NCBI RefSeq assembly: GCF_014645815.1
Contig: NZ_BMML01000035.1
Coordinates: forward strand, 23,519-87,518
DNA: 64,000 nt
Reading direction: 5' to 3'
Source: Streptomyces fuscichromogenes
GTDB taxonomy: Bacteria; Actinomycetota; Actinomycetes; Streptomycetales; Streptomycetaceae
This document shows, one piece after another, positions 28,273 through 36,984 of the stretch. The position numbers and the translations under genes are program-made. Every line of letters starts with the position of its first letter. The first letter of the stretch is position 1. The notes below the pieces were generated by a model. The model saw only the letters and a program-made list of their open reading frames with translations. It was not told the DNA's origin and searched no databases.

Positions 28273-31260
28273 ATGTCTGTCAGCCGTAGGGCTGTGCTGG
28301 GCGCAGGTGCCGCCGCGGTGCCGGTGCTGTCGGCGGGGACCGCGTGGGGTGCCCCGGACGCCGGGCTCCGGGCGACGGACCCCGGTGCGTACATCTCCTT
28401 CACCTCGGGGGCGTTCTCCCTGGTCGGTGCCCCCGTCGTGGTGAGCGCCGACGACCACCCCGGCGTCGTACGGGTGGCCGGCGACCTCCGCGACGACATC
28501 GCGCGGGTGACGGGGGTGCGGCCGGCCGCGACGATCGCCCGCCGTGCGGTGCTGGTCGGCACGATCGGCCGCAGCCCGCTGATCGACGGCCTGGTGGCCT
28601 CCGGCAAGCTGGACGTGACGGGGATCAGGGGCCGCTGGGAGACCTCGCTGCAGACGGTGGTCGACCACCCCGTGCCCGGCGTCGACCAGGCGTTCGTCAT
28701 CGCGGGCAGCGACCCGCGCGGCACGATCTTCGGGGTGTACGACGTCTCGTACGGCATCGGCGTCTCGCCCTGGTACTGGTGGGACGACGTGCCCCCGGTC
28801 CATCGCGACCAGGTCTGGGTACGGCCGGGCCGCCACACCCAGGGCACCCCGGCGGTGCGGTACCGCGGCTTCTTCCTCAACGACGAGAACCCGGCGCTCG
28901 GCACCTGGGCGCCGTCGTACTTCGGCCCGGGGAAGGCGCCCGGCTATCCCGGCGGCTTCAACGCGGACTTCTACGCGAAGGTCTTCGAGGTCCTGCTGCG
29001 ACTGAAGGGCAACTACCTCTGGCCCGCCGTCTGGGGGCGGGCGTTCGCGGAGGACGACCCGGAGAACCACCGGCGGGCCGCACAGTACGGCGTTGTCATG
29101 GGCACGTCTCACGAAGCGCCCATGATGCGGGGCATCGAGGAGTGGAACCGCCACGCGTCCGGCGGCACCGACCCCCACGGAGGCACCGGCGAGTGGTCGT
29201 ACCTCCGCAATGCCGAGGCGATCCGGGCCTACTGGCGGGCCGGCATCCAGCGCATGGTGGACCAGGGCTTCGAGGGCGTGGTCACCCTCGGCATGCGCGG
29301 CAACGGCGACACCGGGCTTCCCGACGGCGACGGCATCGAGCTGATGCGGGAGATCATCGCGGCCCAGCGGCAGATCATCGAGGAGGTGACGGGGAGGCCG
29401 GCCGCCGAGACCCCCCAGGTGTGGACCCTGTACAAGGAGGTCCAGCGCTACTGGGACCGCGGCCTGCGCGCACCGGACGACGTGACCGTGGTCCTGACGG
29501 ACGACAACTGGGGCAACATCCGCAAGCACCCTTCACCGCAGGAGCCGCGCGCCGGCGGCCACGGCCTCTACTACCACTTCGACTACGTGGGCGCCGGCCG
29601 CAACTACAAGTGGGTCGACACCGCGAACCTCCGCAACGTCTGGGACCAGCTCCACCAGGCGCACGCCTACGGCAACCACGGCCTGTGGGTGGCCAACGTG
29701 GGGGACCTGAAGGGGAACGAGCTCCCCACGGAGTTCTTCCTCGACTACGCCTGGAATCCCGACCGCCTGCCCTTTGACCGGCTGGGGGAGTGGGAACGGG
29801 GGTACGCCCGCCAGAACTTCGGCGCGGCGGTGGCCGACGGGACCGCCGAACTGCTCGCCCGCTACGGCCAGTTGCAGGCACGCCGCAAACCGGAGCTGCT
29901 CAACCGCCGCATCACCCTCTCCGACACCGGCCAGGTGGTCTACGACGACCTGCAGACCCCCTTCTTCTTCGGCCACCGTGAACTGGAGCGGGTCACGGAG
30001 GAGTGGCAGGAGCTGGCGAGACGGGCGGCACGGATCGCCCGCCGGTTGCCGGCCGCCGTCCAGGACGCATGGTTCGAACTGGTCGGGTACGAGGTGACGG
30101 CGACCGCGAACCTGTACGCGCTGCGGGCGGCCGAGTTCACGAACCTCCTCTACGCGAGGCAGGGCAGGGCCGCGACGAACGCCCGCGCGGACGCGGCGGA
30201 AGCGGGCCTGGCGACGGACCTCGCCCTCGCCGACCGCTTCAACTCCCAAGTGGCGGACGGTAAATGGCGAGGCTTCCAGACCCAGCCGCACATCGACTAC
30301 GGGGACGTGGACCGGTACGGCCCCAACGCGCCCTGGCAGCAGCCGGAGAAGGACAACGTGGCGCTCCCCGACGTGCTCTTCCCGGCGGTACGGCGGATCG
30401 AGGTCCCGGAGGCGGCGGGACTGGGGGTGTCGGTGGACCCCGACGGAGGATCCATGACCCTGCCCCCGTTCAGCCCGTACCAGACCAGGCCACAGCAGTG
30501 TCTGGAGGTGTTCAACCGGGGCCGTACGTCCTTCGACTACCGGGTGGAGGCGTCGGTGCCGTGGCTGGTGGTGGACCGGCCGCGCGGGCGGGTGGCCGAG
30601 CAGGTCAGGGTGGAGGTGCGGGTGGACTGGTCACGGGCTCCGGCCGGCCGCGGGGAGGGGACGCTGACGGTGCGCGGAGCGGGGGAGTCGGTGACGGTGG
30701 AATGCGTGGCGGAGCAGCCTCCGGCTCGCGGGCTGCGGGGCTTCGTCGAGGCGGGCGGCTACGTGGCGATCGACGCGGAGCACTACGACCGTGCGGTCGG
30801 AGGGTGGCGCAGGCTGGACGGGATCGGCCGCACCGGAGCCGGGATGACGGCGTGGCCGGTGACGGGCGGCCGGGGCGACTCCCCGGACTCCTGGCCCCGG
30901 CTGGAGTACGAGGTGAGCCTGCTGTCGGCGGGCGAGGTGACGGCGTGGGCGTACCTGTCCCCCCGCAACCCGGCACTGCCGACGGGCGCCGGTCTGCACT
31001 ACGCCCTGTCCTTCGACGACGAGGAGCCCCAGCGGGTCGACATCACCGCGGGTGCGGACGACGGCCTGCTCAACGCGGTCTGGGCACGCAACACCTCCGA
31101 CAACGTCAACCGGACGGCGACCCGCCACACACTCGCACCGGGGGTCCACCGCCTCACCTTCTGGTCGGTGGACCCCACGGTGGTGCTACAGCGCCTGATC
31201 CTCGACACGGGCGGCCTGACACCGACGTATCTGGGACCGCTGGAGAGCCGGCGGCTGTAG
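28273..31260 (+). CDS. Secreted glycoside hydrolase family 115-like protein
   Basis: A 995-residue exported enzyme similar to GH115 xylan alpha-1,2-glucuronidases. The N-terminus MSVSRRAVLGAGAAAVPVLSAGTAWGAP is a Tat-like signal (SRRAVLG, hydrophobic core, AxA cleavage). Central catalytic-domain motifs include YDVSYGIGVSPWYWWDDVPP, KGNYLWPAVWGRAFAEDDP, GVVMGTSHEAPMMRG, LGMRGNGDTGLPDG and VVLTDDNWGNIRKHP. The C-terminal ~250 residues form beta-rich domains, including EAGGYVAIDAEHYDRAVGGWRRLDGIGRTG, here only named by its EHY...GW residues as in the GH115 C-terminal domain. The ATG has GGAGGGG upstream. It probably acts on extracellular plant glucuronoxylan. It is monocistronic and the first gene of the accessory block. 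Confidence 0.88.
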   Translation: MSVSRRAVLGAGAAAVPVLSAGTAWGAPDAGLRATDPGAYISFTSGAFSLVGAPVVVSADDHPGVVRVAGDLRDDIARVTGVRPAATIARRAVLVGTIGRSPLIDGLVASGKLDVTGIRGRWETSLQTVVDHPVPGVDQAFVIAGSDPRGTIFGVYDVSYGIGVSPWYWWDDVPPVHRDQVWVRPGRHTQGTPAVRYRGFFLNDENPALGTWAPSYFGPGKAPGYPGGFNADFYAKVFEVLLRLKGNYLWPAVWGRAFAEDDPENHRRAAQYGVVMGTSHEAPMMRGIEEWNRHASGGTDPHGGTGEWSYLRNAEAIRAYWRAGIQRMVDQGFEGVVTLGMRGNGDTGLPDGDGIELMREIIAAQRQIIEEVTGRPAAETPQVWTLYKEVQRYWDRGLRAPDDVTVVLTDDNWGNIRKHPSPQEPRAGGHGLYYHFDYVGAGRNYKWVDTANLRNVWDQLHQAHAYGNHGLWVANVGDLKGNELPTEFFLDYAWNPDRLPFDRLGEWERGYARQNFGAAVADGTAELLARYGQLQARRKPELLNRRITLSDTGQVVYDDLQTPFFFGHRELERVTEEWQELARRAARIARRLPAAVQDAWFELVGYEVTATANLYALRAAEFTNLLYARQGRAATNARADAAEAGLATDLALADRFNSQVADGKWRGFQTQPHIDYGDVDRYGPNAPWQQPEKDNVALPDVLFPAVRRIEVPEAAGLGVSVDPDGGSMTLPPFSPYQTRPQQCLEVFNRGRTSFDYRVEASVPWLVVDRPRGRVAEQVRVEVRVDWSRAPAGRGEGTLTVRGAGESVTVECVAEQPPARGLRGFVEAGGYVAIDAEHYDRAVGGWRRLDGIGRTGAGMTAWPVTGGRGDSPDSWPRLEYEVSLLSAGEVTAWAYLSPRNPALPTGAGLHYALSFDDEEPQRVDITAGADDGLLNAVWARNTSDNVNRTATRHTLAPGVHRLTFWSVDPTVVLQRLILDTGGLTPTYLGPLESRRL

Positions 31261-31278
31261 CCACCGGCTCCACCGGGC

Positions 31279-31420
31279 TCAGCCGAAGGCGAGCTTCCCC
31301 GTCCAGCTGCTGATCACCGTGTTGTAGCTGCCGATCGCCGTCCTGCCGCCGAAGCAGAGGCGCACGCTGCCGCTGCTCATGTGGGCGTACAGGTCGGGGA
31401 TGCCGTCGGCGTCGTCACCC
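31279..31420 (-). pseudogene. 3' fragment of an FG-GAP/VCBS-type repeat protein
   Basis: The minus strand encodes DADGIPDLYAHMSSGSVRL, then CFGGRTAIGSYNTVISSWTGK and a stop. The DxDGIPDLYA pattern is typical of FG-GAP/VCBS repeats in secreted Streptomyces proteins. The frame stays open to 31893, but there it reads antisense to an RHS fragment. The real remnant therefore seems to stop near 31420, where it abuts that fragment. It has no start and is interpreted as the tail of a deleted gene. Confidence 0.5.
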
Positions 31421-31950
31421 GCTACGGCTACGACGAGTTCGGCCGTCCGACCACGGGCTGGCTCCCCGGCGGCGACGACGCCCTGCCGTCGACGAGGATC
31501 AGCTACGCCCTCGGCGCCAAGACCCCCACCCGGGTCACCACCAGCACCCTGCGCGACAACGGCAACGCGGCCCGCACGGACAACGGCTACTACGTCCTGG
31601 GCCTGCCGGCGAAGTCCTGGTGCCTGCCGACCAGCCAGCAGCCCATCCCGAACTCGACGAAGGCGACCTACGACGCCCTCGGCCGCGCGGTCAAGCAGAT
31701 CACGTACACCAACGCCGACCGCTCGGCGAGCACGTACACCGAGACGACGTACGACCCGCTGGGCAACCGCACGCAGATCAAGGACAAGTCCGGCCGCGTC
31801 TGGTCCTGGACCTACGGCTCCCGCCACCGCGTCCTGACCAGCACCGATCCCGACTCCGGCACCAGCCGCACCTGGTACGACGACCAGGACCACGTCACCC
31901 AGACCAAGGACGCCAAGAACCAGGACGGGGGCGCGGCTGGCCGTTTTTGA
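31400..31950 (+). pseudogene. Internal fragment of an RHS/YD-repeat protein
   Basis: About 180 residues of YD-repeat sequence without a proper beginning or end. YGYDEFGRPTTGWLPGG opens it. ATYDALGRAVKQITYTNADR, TTYDPLGNRTQIKDKSGRVW and SDPDSG-like TSTDPDSGTSRTWYDDQDHV follow, and the frame stops after GGAAGRF. Complete RHS proteins are over 1000 residues with many such repeats and a variable toxin tip. It abuts the FG-GAP remnant on the opposite strand, so a rearrangement joined pieces of two genes. The fragment differs in sequence from the nearby RHS gene at 39.9-43.1 kb. Confidence 0.75.
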
Positions 31951-32158
31951 AGATCAGGATCGCAAGGTCTCACGTGTGGACCTGATTGTCGCCTTGGGGT
32001 GCGATTGGCCATCCGCCGCGCTCGTCGAGCGTCATTGTCGACTTCCGCAAGACGACTACGACTGCGGTGGCGTACGGCCGGCAGGGTGTCGCGACGACCG
32101 GGAGTTGCGAATTGTCCGAACGGGCCGACTTTTCGCGGTGACGGGGGCGAACAGAGTG
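31951..32158. other. Non-coding junk after the RHS fragment
   Basis: No credible gene is seen. The base composition drops slightly in GC, and short fragments (for example GACTACGACTGCGGTGGCGTA) could be decayed RHS sequence. The convergent S41 peptidase stops at 32159. Confidence 0.4.
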
Positions 32159-33541
32159 TCATGACCTCTGACGGCGCAGCAGTGCCACCGCCCGGTCGAA
32201 CGCCGAGTCGCGGTTCTTCGTGAACTCCTTGTCCGTGAAGACCGGTTCGGTGATCTGCGGCGGGATCCCGGTGCCGTCGAAGGTGCGGTCGTCCCGCGTC
32301 AGGTACTCCTCGTTCGGGAGCCAGACGGCCATGCCGTTGGGGAGGTCGCGGGTCATGACGTCCGAGAAGACGCCCTGGGTGGGCTGGCCGATGCGGACCG
32401 TACGCCCCGGGCGGTCGATCAGGGCCTGGGTGAAGGTCTCGCCGGCGCTGACGGTGGAGCCGCCGGTGAGGAGGGCGATCGGGCCGGTGTAGCGGGGTTT
32501 GGGGGAGGGGGTCACGGGGATCGGCTCGGGGTGGGTGTGCTTGGCCGCGTCGGTCGGGTCGTTGCGGGCGCGCTTGGAGTAGGCGGTGTACGGAGTGTCC
32601 GTGAGGCGTTCGGCGATGCGGATGCCGAGGGCGTCCGAGCCGCCGCCGTTGATACGGAGGTCGATGACCAGGCCGTGGAGGGCGCGGGTGCGGGCCGGGG
32701 TGAGGACGGTGTCGAGGGCCCGGTCGAGCTCGGCGAGCTGGGCGGTGTACGACGCGTCGTCCTGGTCGTATCCGTCGAAGCTCGCGATCCGGAGGTAGCC
32801 GAGGCCCTGCTGCTTCAGGTCGGCGTACGTGATGAGGCCGCCGGCGAAGTCCTGGCGGTCGGCCGCTGTCCGGAGGTCGCGGTCGACGATGAACCTCTTG
32901 ACCCTGTCGTTGAGTTCTCCGGTCGGGATGACCGTGCCCGGCCGGGGCACGCCGTAGTGGCGGTCGCCGTCCAGGACTGCGACGTGCGCGTCGTGCAGCG
33001 GGGTGATCATGCGGCTGAAGGTGTCGAAGAGCTGGGCCCGGGTGGTGTTCTTGTGGACCAGCGGGCGGTAGTGGTCGCGTACGGCGTGCCAGTCGATGCC
33101 CTTGACGGCGAAGAAGGGGTAGTTCTCCTCGAACGACTGCCAGAAGACGTCGAAGGAGGTGCGGGGGTCGGTCGCGGCCGGGCGGGTGCAGGCGGCGGGG
33201 AGGGAGCCGATCCGGCGGAGTTGCCGGTGCCCCACCGCGATGTCGGCGCCGAACCGGGCGTGTTCCCTGTCGGGGGCGGGCCGCACGGTGAGCACGGCGC
33301 CGTCGACGTCGTACGTCCCCGGTTTCGGGGCCGCCTTCGCGAAGTACCCCTTCAGGCAGCTGACGGCGGTCGTCTGGTACTCCTGCGCGCCTCGGCCGTC
33401 GATGGCGAGGACGGTCCCGTATCCGTCCATGCGCCACAGACCGGTCGCGGTCGCGGTTGCGGTGCCTGTGTTCGGCGCCGCCCCCACGGCCGGCACGGCG
33501 AGGGCGAGGAGCAGAGCTGCGGTCCCGACGGCGTTGCGCAC
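32159..33541 (-). CDS. Secreted S41 family (tricorn/C-terminal processing-like) peptidase
   Basis: A 460-residue serine peptidase. The N-terminus (GTG 33541) RNAVGTAALLLALAVPAVGAAP is a signal peptide. The S41 core contains DVFWQSFEENYPFF, TPLHDAHVAVLDG, GYLRIASFDGY, GLVIDLRINGGGSDA and IALLTGGSTVSAGETFTQAL, which holds the likely nucleophile Ser (in STVSAGE). GRTVRIGQPTQGVFSD and LPNGMAVWLPNEEY follow. No obvious PDZ domain is seen. It resembles retinol-binding-protein-like S41 peptidases found singly in Streptomyces. The physiological substrate is unknown. Its neighbours on either side are pseudogene fragments, so its context gives no functional hint. Confidence 0.85.
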   Translation of the reverse strand: MRNAVGTAALLLALAVPAVGAAPNTGTATATATGLWRMDGYGTVLAIDGRGAQEYQTTAVSCLKGYFAKAAPKPGTYDVDGAVLTVRPAPDREHARFGADIAVGHRQLRRIGSLPAACTRPAATDPRTSFDVFWQSFEENYPFFAVKGIDWHAVRDHYRPLVHKNTTRAQLFDTFSRMITPLHDAHVAVLDGDRHYGVPRPGTVIPTGELNDRVKRFIVDRDLRTAADRQDFAGGLITYADLKQQGLGYLRIASFDGYDQDDASYTAQLAELDRALDTVLTPARTRALHGLVIDLRINGGGSDALGIRIAERLTDTPYTAYSKRARNDPTDAAKHTHPEPIPVTPSPKPRYTGPIALLTGGSTVSAGETFTQALIDRPGRTVRIGQPTQGVFSDVMTRDLPNGMAVWLPNEEYLTRDDRTFDGTGIPPQITEPVFTDKEFTKNRDSAFDRAVALLRRQRS

Positions 33542-33650
33542 GATGGCGTCCTTCCACCCACACGCGAGTGACGCTTCCGCCCCTCACGGTGCCGGACGCC
33601 GAGGTGCCGCGACCATCCGGCAGACGGGTGGGCCGGGGGTGGGGACAGCC

Positions 33651-34423
33651 TCAGGCGTGCGGCGCGAAGAGCTCGGCCGTGGTGGTGGCCGTGGCGGCGC
33701 GGGTCAGCCAGGTGGTGAGGGTGTCGTGGTCCTCACAGGAGGTGATGAGGTCGCGGGCTTCGTCGCTGACGTCGATACCGCGGCCGCCGAGAACGACGAG
33801 GAGGGCTTCGGAGAGCCCTTCGGAATGACCTTCGGAATGACCTTCGGCGCGCAGGGCCTCGGCTGTCTGGGACTGGAAGATGGAGAGGTCGACGGCCATG
33901 AGGTGCCTCCAGAGATCCGCGGCCGGCGTCCTGCCCAGGCCTTGTTCGGTGAGCTCGATGCAGATGCTCGCGGTGTCTTCGTCGTCAGCCTGACGGGCAC
34001 GGTGTCCGGGCCCAGGACGAGTGGGCGCAGGGTGAGGGTGGGCCACTGCGGGGGGCCGAGGCTGACCTGTTGTGCCGCCCAGGCGGCCGTGTGCCTGTCC
34101 TGGCAGACGACCAGCAATACTGCAGGCAGCTTGTACTTGGCGTAGAGGTATGCCATGTAGTAGGCCCAGCTGGCGGGTTTGTCGGCGTCTCGCCCTCCCT
34201 GGGCCTCGACGGCGAGCAGGAAGCTGCCGTCTTTTGCCGTGTCGAGGCGGAGGAGGGTGTCCACCCGGCGTTCAAGGGGGCGGTTCTCCGTCAGGTCCGT
34301 GGGAAACGGTGACACCGAGACCGGATCGCTGAAGGAGACACCGAGTGCCCTTACGGCTCGGGGGAAGAGTCCCGGATCCTGCTGGAAGATCCGGTGCATC
34401 GCTTCGTGGGGGGAGCTGACCAT
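33651..34423 (-). pseudogene. Frameshifted hypothetical protein (Rpn/PD-(D/E)XK nuclease-like family of Streptomyces)
   Basis: The 5' part (from ATG 34423) reads MVSSPHEAMHRIFQQDPGLF, then RRVDTLLRLDTAKDGSFLLAVEAQG, WAYYMAYLYAKYKLPAVLLVV and LRPLVLGPDTVPV. After that the frame becomes non-homologous. The family continues in another frame from about 33995: ADDEDTASICIELTEQGLG, then PAADLWRHLMAVDLSIFQSQ and a tail with repeated EGHSEGHSEG, ending at 33651. Intact relatives have about 40-50 more residues at the junction, so an out-of-frame deletion is inferred near 33984-33995. The LAVEAQG-type core resembles transposase-related Rpn nucleases. Two shorter products might still be made, but the gene looks dead. 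Confidence 0.72.
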
Positions 34424-34458
34424 GGGGGACAGGGACCTCTCTGTGGGAACAGTGCTGT

Positions 34459-35313
34459 TCAGGAGGCTTTCGGTAGTTGTGGGCGGGGGCGGCAGTCCCG
34501 GCAGCGGCCCGGTTCGGCCGCGCGGAACGGGCGGTCGCAGCCGTCGCAGTCCTGGAAGGGGAGCGGGCGCGGCGGGGCGGGCGGCAGTGGTGGTGGCAGG
34601 TACTCCGTGAGGCGGTGCGCCAGTAGTCCCGCCGGGTGGAGGAGCGGCTCGGTCGGGAGGCAGGACGTCAGGGTGCGTCGTACGGCCTCGGGGGAAGCCC
34701 CGCGTTCGAGCCAGGCGTCGACGGCCGGGGCGAGCCGCACCACCTCGCGTTCGGCGAGGAGGAGGCGGGGGTCCTCGTGGTGGAGGCGGGAGAGGAGGGC
34801 GGTGGCCGTGCGCCGGGGATCCGGTGCGCTGTGCGTGGGCTCGGGGAGCGGCGGCCTCGGAGGCGCCGGGGGCCGTGTCCGCTCCGGGCGGGGCGGCGGG
34901 GCTGGTGTCGGTGGCGGTGGCGGCGTCACCTCGGGTACGTCCTCCGGCCCCGTCGGCTGGTTGTACGACACCGTCCGTGAGACGACCCGGCCGTTCGGCA
35001 GCCGCTCGCGCGTCCGGGACAGGTAGCCGTGGGCCTCCAGCTCGCGCAGCGCCGCCGCGACCCGCACCTCCCCCTCCGGGAAACGGGCGGTCAGCGTCTT
35101 GATGTCCACGCGGGCGCCGGTCGGCAACGACTGGATGTGGCCCGCGAGGCCGATCGCGGTGAGGGAGAGTCCGCGGTGCTGGAGGAGGCGGTTGTCGACC
35201 ACCGTGTACCGCGTGGTGAGCCGGACGTTGACGTGCGTCACTCCGTACGAGGGGTTCGCCTCGGGAACGGCTGACCGGGCGCGCGAGGGCGCGCTAGTGT
35301 GCTCTGCATCCAT
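34459..35313 (-). CDS. Winged-helix DNA-binding protein with C-terminal zinc ribbon
   Basis: A 284-residue Streptomyces-type protein starting at ATG 35313. Residues about 28-120 form a winged helix-turn-helix: RYTVVDNRLLQHRGLSLTAIG, KTLTARFPEGEVRVAAALRE and LEAHGYLSRTRERLPNGRVV. A Pro-rich linker follows (about residues 128-160, with PPPPPTPAPPPRPERTRPP). A helical segment and a C-terminal four-Cys ribbon (CDGCDRPF...GRCRDC) complete it. Such proteins resemble replication-initiator or plasmid-type helix-turn-helix proteins, often found beside integrated elements. The target is unknown. It lies back-to-back with the XRE/DUF397 regulator cluster across a 562-bp gap. Confidence 0.82.
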   Translation of the reverse strand: MDAEHTSAPSRARSAVPEANPSYGVTHVNVRLTTRYTVVDNRLLQHRGLSLTAIGLAGHIQSLPTGARVDIKTLTARFPEGEVRVAAALRELEAHGYLSRTRERLPNGRVVSRTVSYNQPTGPEDVPEVTPPPPPTPAPPPRPERTRPPAPPRPPLPEPTHSAPDPRRTATALLSRLHHEDPRLLLAEREVVRLAPAVDAWLERGASPEAVRRTLTSCLPTEPLLHPAGLLAHRLTEYLPPPLPPAPPRPLPFQDCDGCDRPFRAAEPGRCRDCRPRPQLPKAS

Positions 35314-35875
35314 CGGGAAGGTGTTGCTTCCTAGGTGGTCAGGCCCTCGATCGGGATCGCTAGTCCCGGCCGGGGGCCGTCGTATGTGCGGGGGCGGGCC
35401 GTCTGCGTGCTCGCATGGTCACCCGGTGTTGTCGCGGTGAGCATATGCCGGACAACCGGCACCAAATCCAGCCCAGTTGGCCATGTTCACTCCGGAGGGT
35501 GACGGACGACGGCGGGGAGGCGGGTGGGGTTGGGTAGGGGGATTTCCCTGGGGTTTTTTAACTACTTGGCGTCGGGCGTCACCGCCTCGCGGAGGACCGC
35601 GTGCCGGAGACGACGGTGACCACAGTGACGGTGGTGGCGGTGGTGATGGCGGTGATGGCGGAGTCGCGGGTCGAGCAGCCGAGGGGGGTGGAGATTCCCT
35701 GGTTCGCATCACTCGGTGTGGCCGCGCATGCCTACCGTGAATGGTGACGGAGGCGATGTGTACGGTCACTGTCCGCTGCTTGTCCGGTGTTTGTCCGGTG
35801 CTGTCCGGGCTGTCGACGGCGGCCGTACGGGTAGGGCGTCGTCGCGGCACGGTTCGTACGACGGAGGGGTGCGGG
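35314..35875. other. 562-bp divergent intergenic region with short repeats
   Basis: No gene is supported between the winged-helix gene (minus) and the XRE gene (plus), although frames are open. Features seen: an AT-richer stretch with TTTTTTAACTACTT near 35556-35569, a run of GGTGGT/GGTGATGGC triplet-like repeats at about 35628-35662, and an 11-bp direct repeat array at 35770-35810. Confidence 0.5.
35770..35810 (+). repeat. Iteron-like direct repeats upstream of the XRE regulator
   Basis: Four consecutive 9-11-bp units, TGTCCGCTGCT, TGTCCGGTGTT, TGTCCGGTGC and TGTCCGGGC, end 65 bp before the XRE start. Spacing close to one helical turn makes this a candidate binding array for the regulator. 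Confidence 0.6.
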
Positions 35876-36751
35876 ATGAGTGTGGACGGCGCGGTGGTGC
35901 GGCTCAAGAGCGAGGCGGACGACCCGGGTTGGGAGGTTGATCCCGACGACGACTGGGGCGTCGCGGTCATCACGACCGTCGGGCGGCAGTTGAAGCTGCG
36001 GCGGGAGGCGGTGGGAATGCGGGCCGCGGAGTTCGGGGTGGCGGTCGGGTACGGCGAGGACATGGTCTACAAGATCGAGGGCGGGAAACGGATTCCCCGG
36101 CCGGAGTATCTGGACAAGGCCGACGAGGTGCTGGTGGCCGGTGGGCTGCTCTCGGCGATGAAGGAGGACGTGGGGCGGGTCCGGTATCCCAAGAAGGTGC
36201 GCGACCTGGCGCAGTTGGAGGCGAGGGCGGTCGAGCTCCAGCTGTACGACCCGCTGAACATCCACGGGTTGTTGCAGACACCCGAGTACGCGCGTGGGCT
36301 GCTCCTGATGCGCCGCCCGGCGTACGGCGGGGACGAGGTGGAGAGGTTCATCGCCGCGCGCGTGGCCCGTAAGACCGTCTTCGAGCGGGACCCGGCGCCC
36401 GAACTCAGCTTCGTCCTGGAGGAGTGGACGCTTCGGCGCCCGCTCGGCGGCCGGGCCGTGCTCCGTCAGCAACTGGAACACCTGCTGGAGGCAGGACGGT
36501 TGCGGAACGTCGAGCTTCAGGTGATGCCGATGGACCGCGAGGAACACGCGGGACTGGCCGGCGGGATCGAGGTGTTGAAGTCCGAGGACGGTTCGGCGGT
36601 CGGGCGGTCGCCGGCAGTGGCCAACGGCCGACCGGTGTCCGATCCCAAGCAGCTCCGTATCCTTGAACTGCGGTACGGCATCATCCGGGCGCAGGCGCTC
36701 ACACCACGTGAGTCGACTGCCTTCATCGAAAAACTGCTGGGGGAGACATGA
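35876..36751 (+). CDS. XRE family helix-turn-helix regulator with DUF5753 (Scr1-type)
   Basis: A 291-residue regulator of the large Streptomyces XRE-DUF5753 family. The ATG at 35876 (MSVDGAVVRLKSEADDPGWE) follows ACGGAGGGG. Longer frames to 35741 cover the repeat array and lack homology. The helix-turn-helix spans about residues 32-90: VGRQLKLRREAVGMRAAEFG, VAVGYGEDMVYKIEGGKRIP. The DUF5753 domain follows, with ALELQLYDPLNIHGLLQTPEYAR-like sequence, FVLEEWTLRRPLGGRAVLRQ and LQVMPMDREEHAGLAGGIEV. Relatives such as WhiJ act with a DUF397 partner in developmental or toxin-antitoxin-like control. It overlaps the DUF397 gene by 4 bp (ATGA). Confidence 0.9.
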   Translation: MSVDGAVVRLKSEADDPGWEVDPDDDWGVAVITTVGRQLKLRREAVGMRAAEFGVAVGYGEDMVYKIEGGKRIPRPEYLDKADEVLVAGGLLSAMKEDVGRVRYPKKVRDLAQLEARAVELQLYDPLNIHGLLQTPEYARGLLLMRRPAYGGDEVERFIAARVARKTVFERDPAPELSFVLEEWTLRRPLGGRAVLRQQLEHLLEAGRLRNVELQVMPMDREEHAGLAGGIEVLKSEDGSAVGRSPAVANGRPVSDPKQLRILELRYGIIRAQALTPRESTAFIEKLLGET

Positions 36752-36984
36752 TCCGCAGAACCTCGGGCGAGGACGCGTCCGGTCCGACGTGTCTGGCGTG
36801 GTTCAAGAGCAGCTACAGCAGCAGCAGTGAGGGCGACTCCTGCGTCGAGGTCGCCACCACCCCCGCCACCGTCCACATCCGCGACTCCAAGAACACCGCG
36901 ACCCCCTCGCGCGGCCCCCATCTCACCTTCCCGCCCGCCACCTGGACGGCGTTCCTCTCCCACGCGGCCACCACCGGCGAGTGA
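36748..36984 (+). CDS. DUF397 small protein, partner of the XRE regulator
   Basis: A 78-residue DUF397 protein. The family core is complete: WFKSSYSSSSEGDSCVEVAT, then VHIRDSKNTATPSRGPHLTF and TWTAFLSHA. The ATG overlaps the stop of the XRE-DUF5753 gene (ATGA), and its own end overlaps the next gene by 4 bp (GTGA), so the three are translationally coupled. DUF397 proteins are encoded beside XRE-DUF5753 regulators across Streptomyces and are thought to modulate them, in a toxin-antitoxin-like or WhiJ-like way. The exact biochemical role is unknown. Confidence 0.93.
   Translation: MIRRTSGEDASGPTCLAWFKSSYSSSSEGDSCVEVATTPATVHIRDSKNTATPSRGPHLTFPPATWTAFLSHAATTGE

Noticed and set aside
28273..28360. 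GH115 protein as a lipoprotein
   Set aside because: The signal lacks a lipobox cysteine; SRRAVLG followed by AxA fits Tat-like export better.
35741..35875. 45-codon upstream extension of the XRE regulator
   Set aside because: It covers a repeat array, lacks homology, and the ATG at 35876 has a strong Shine-Dalgarno.
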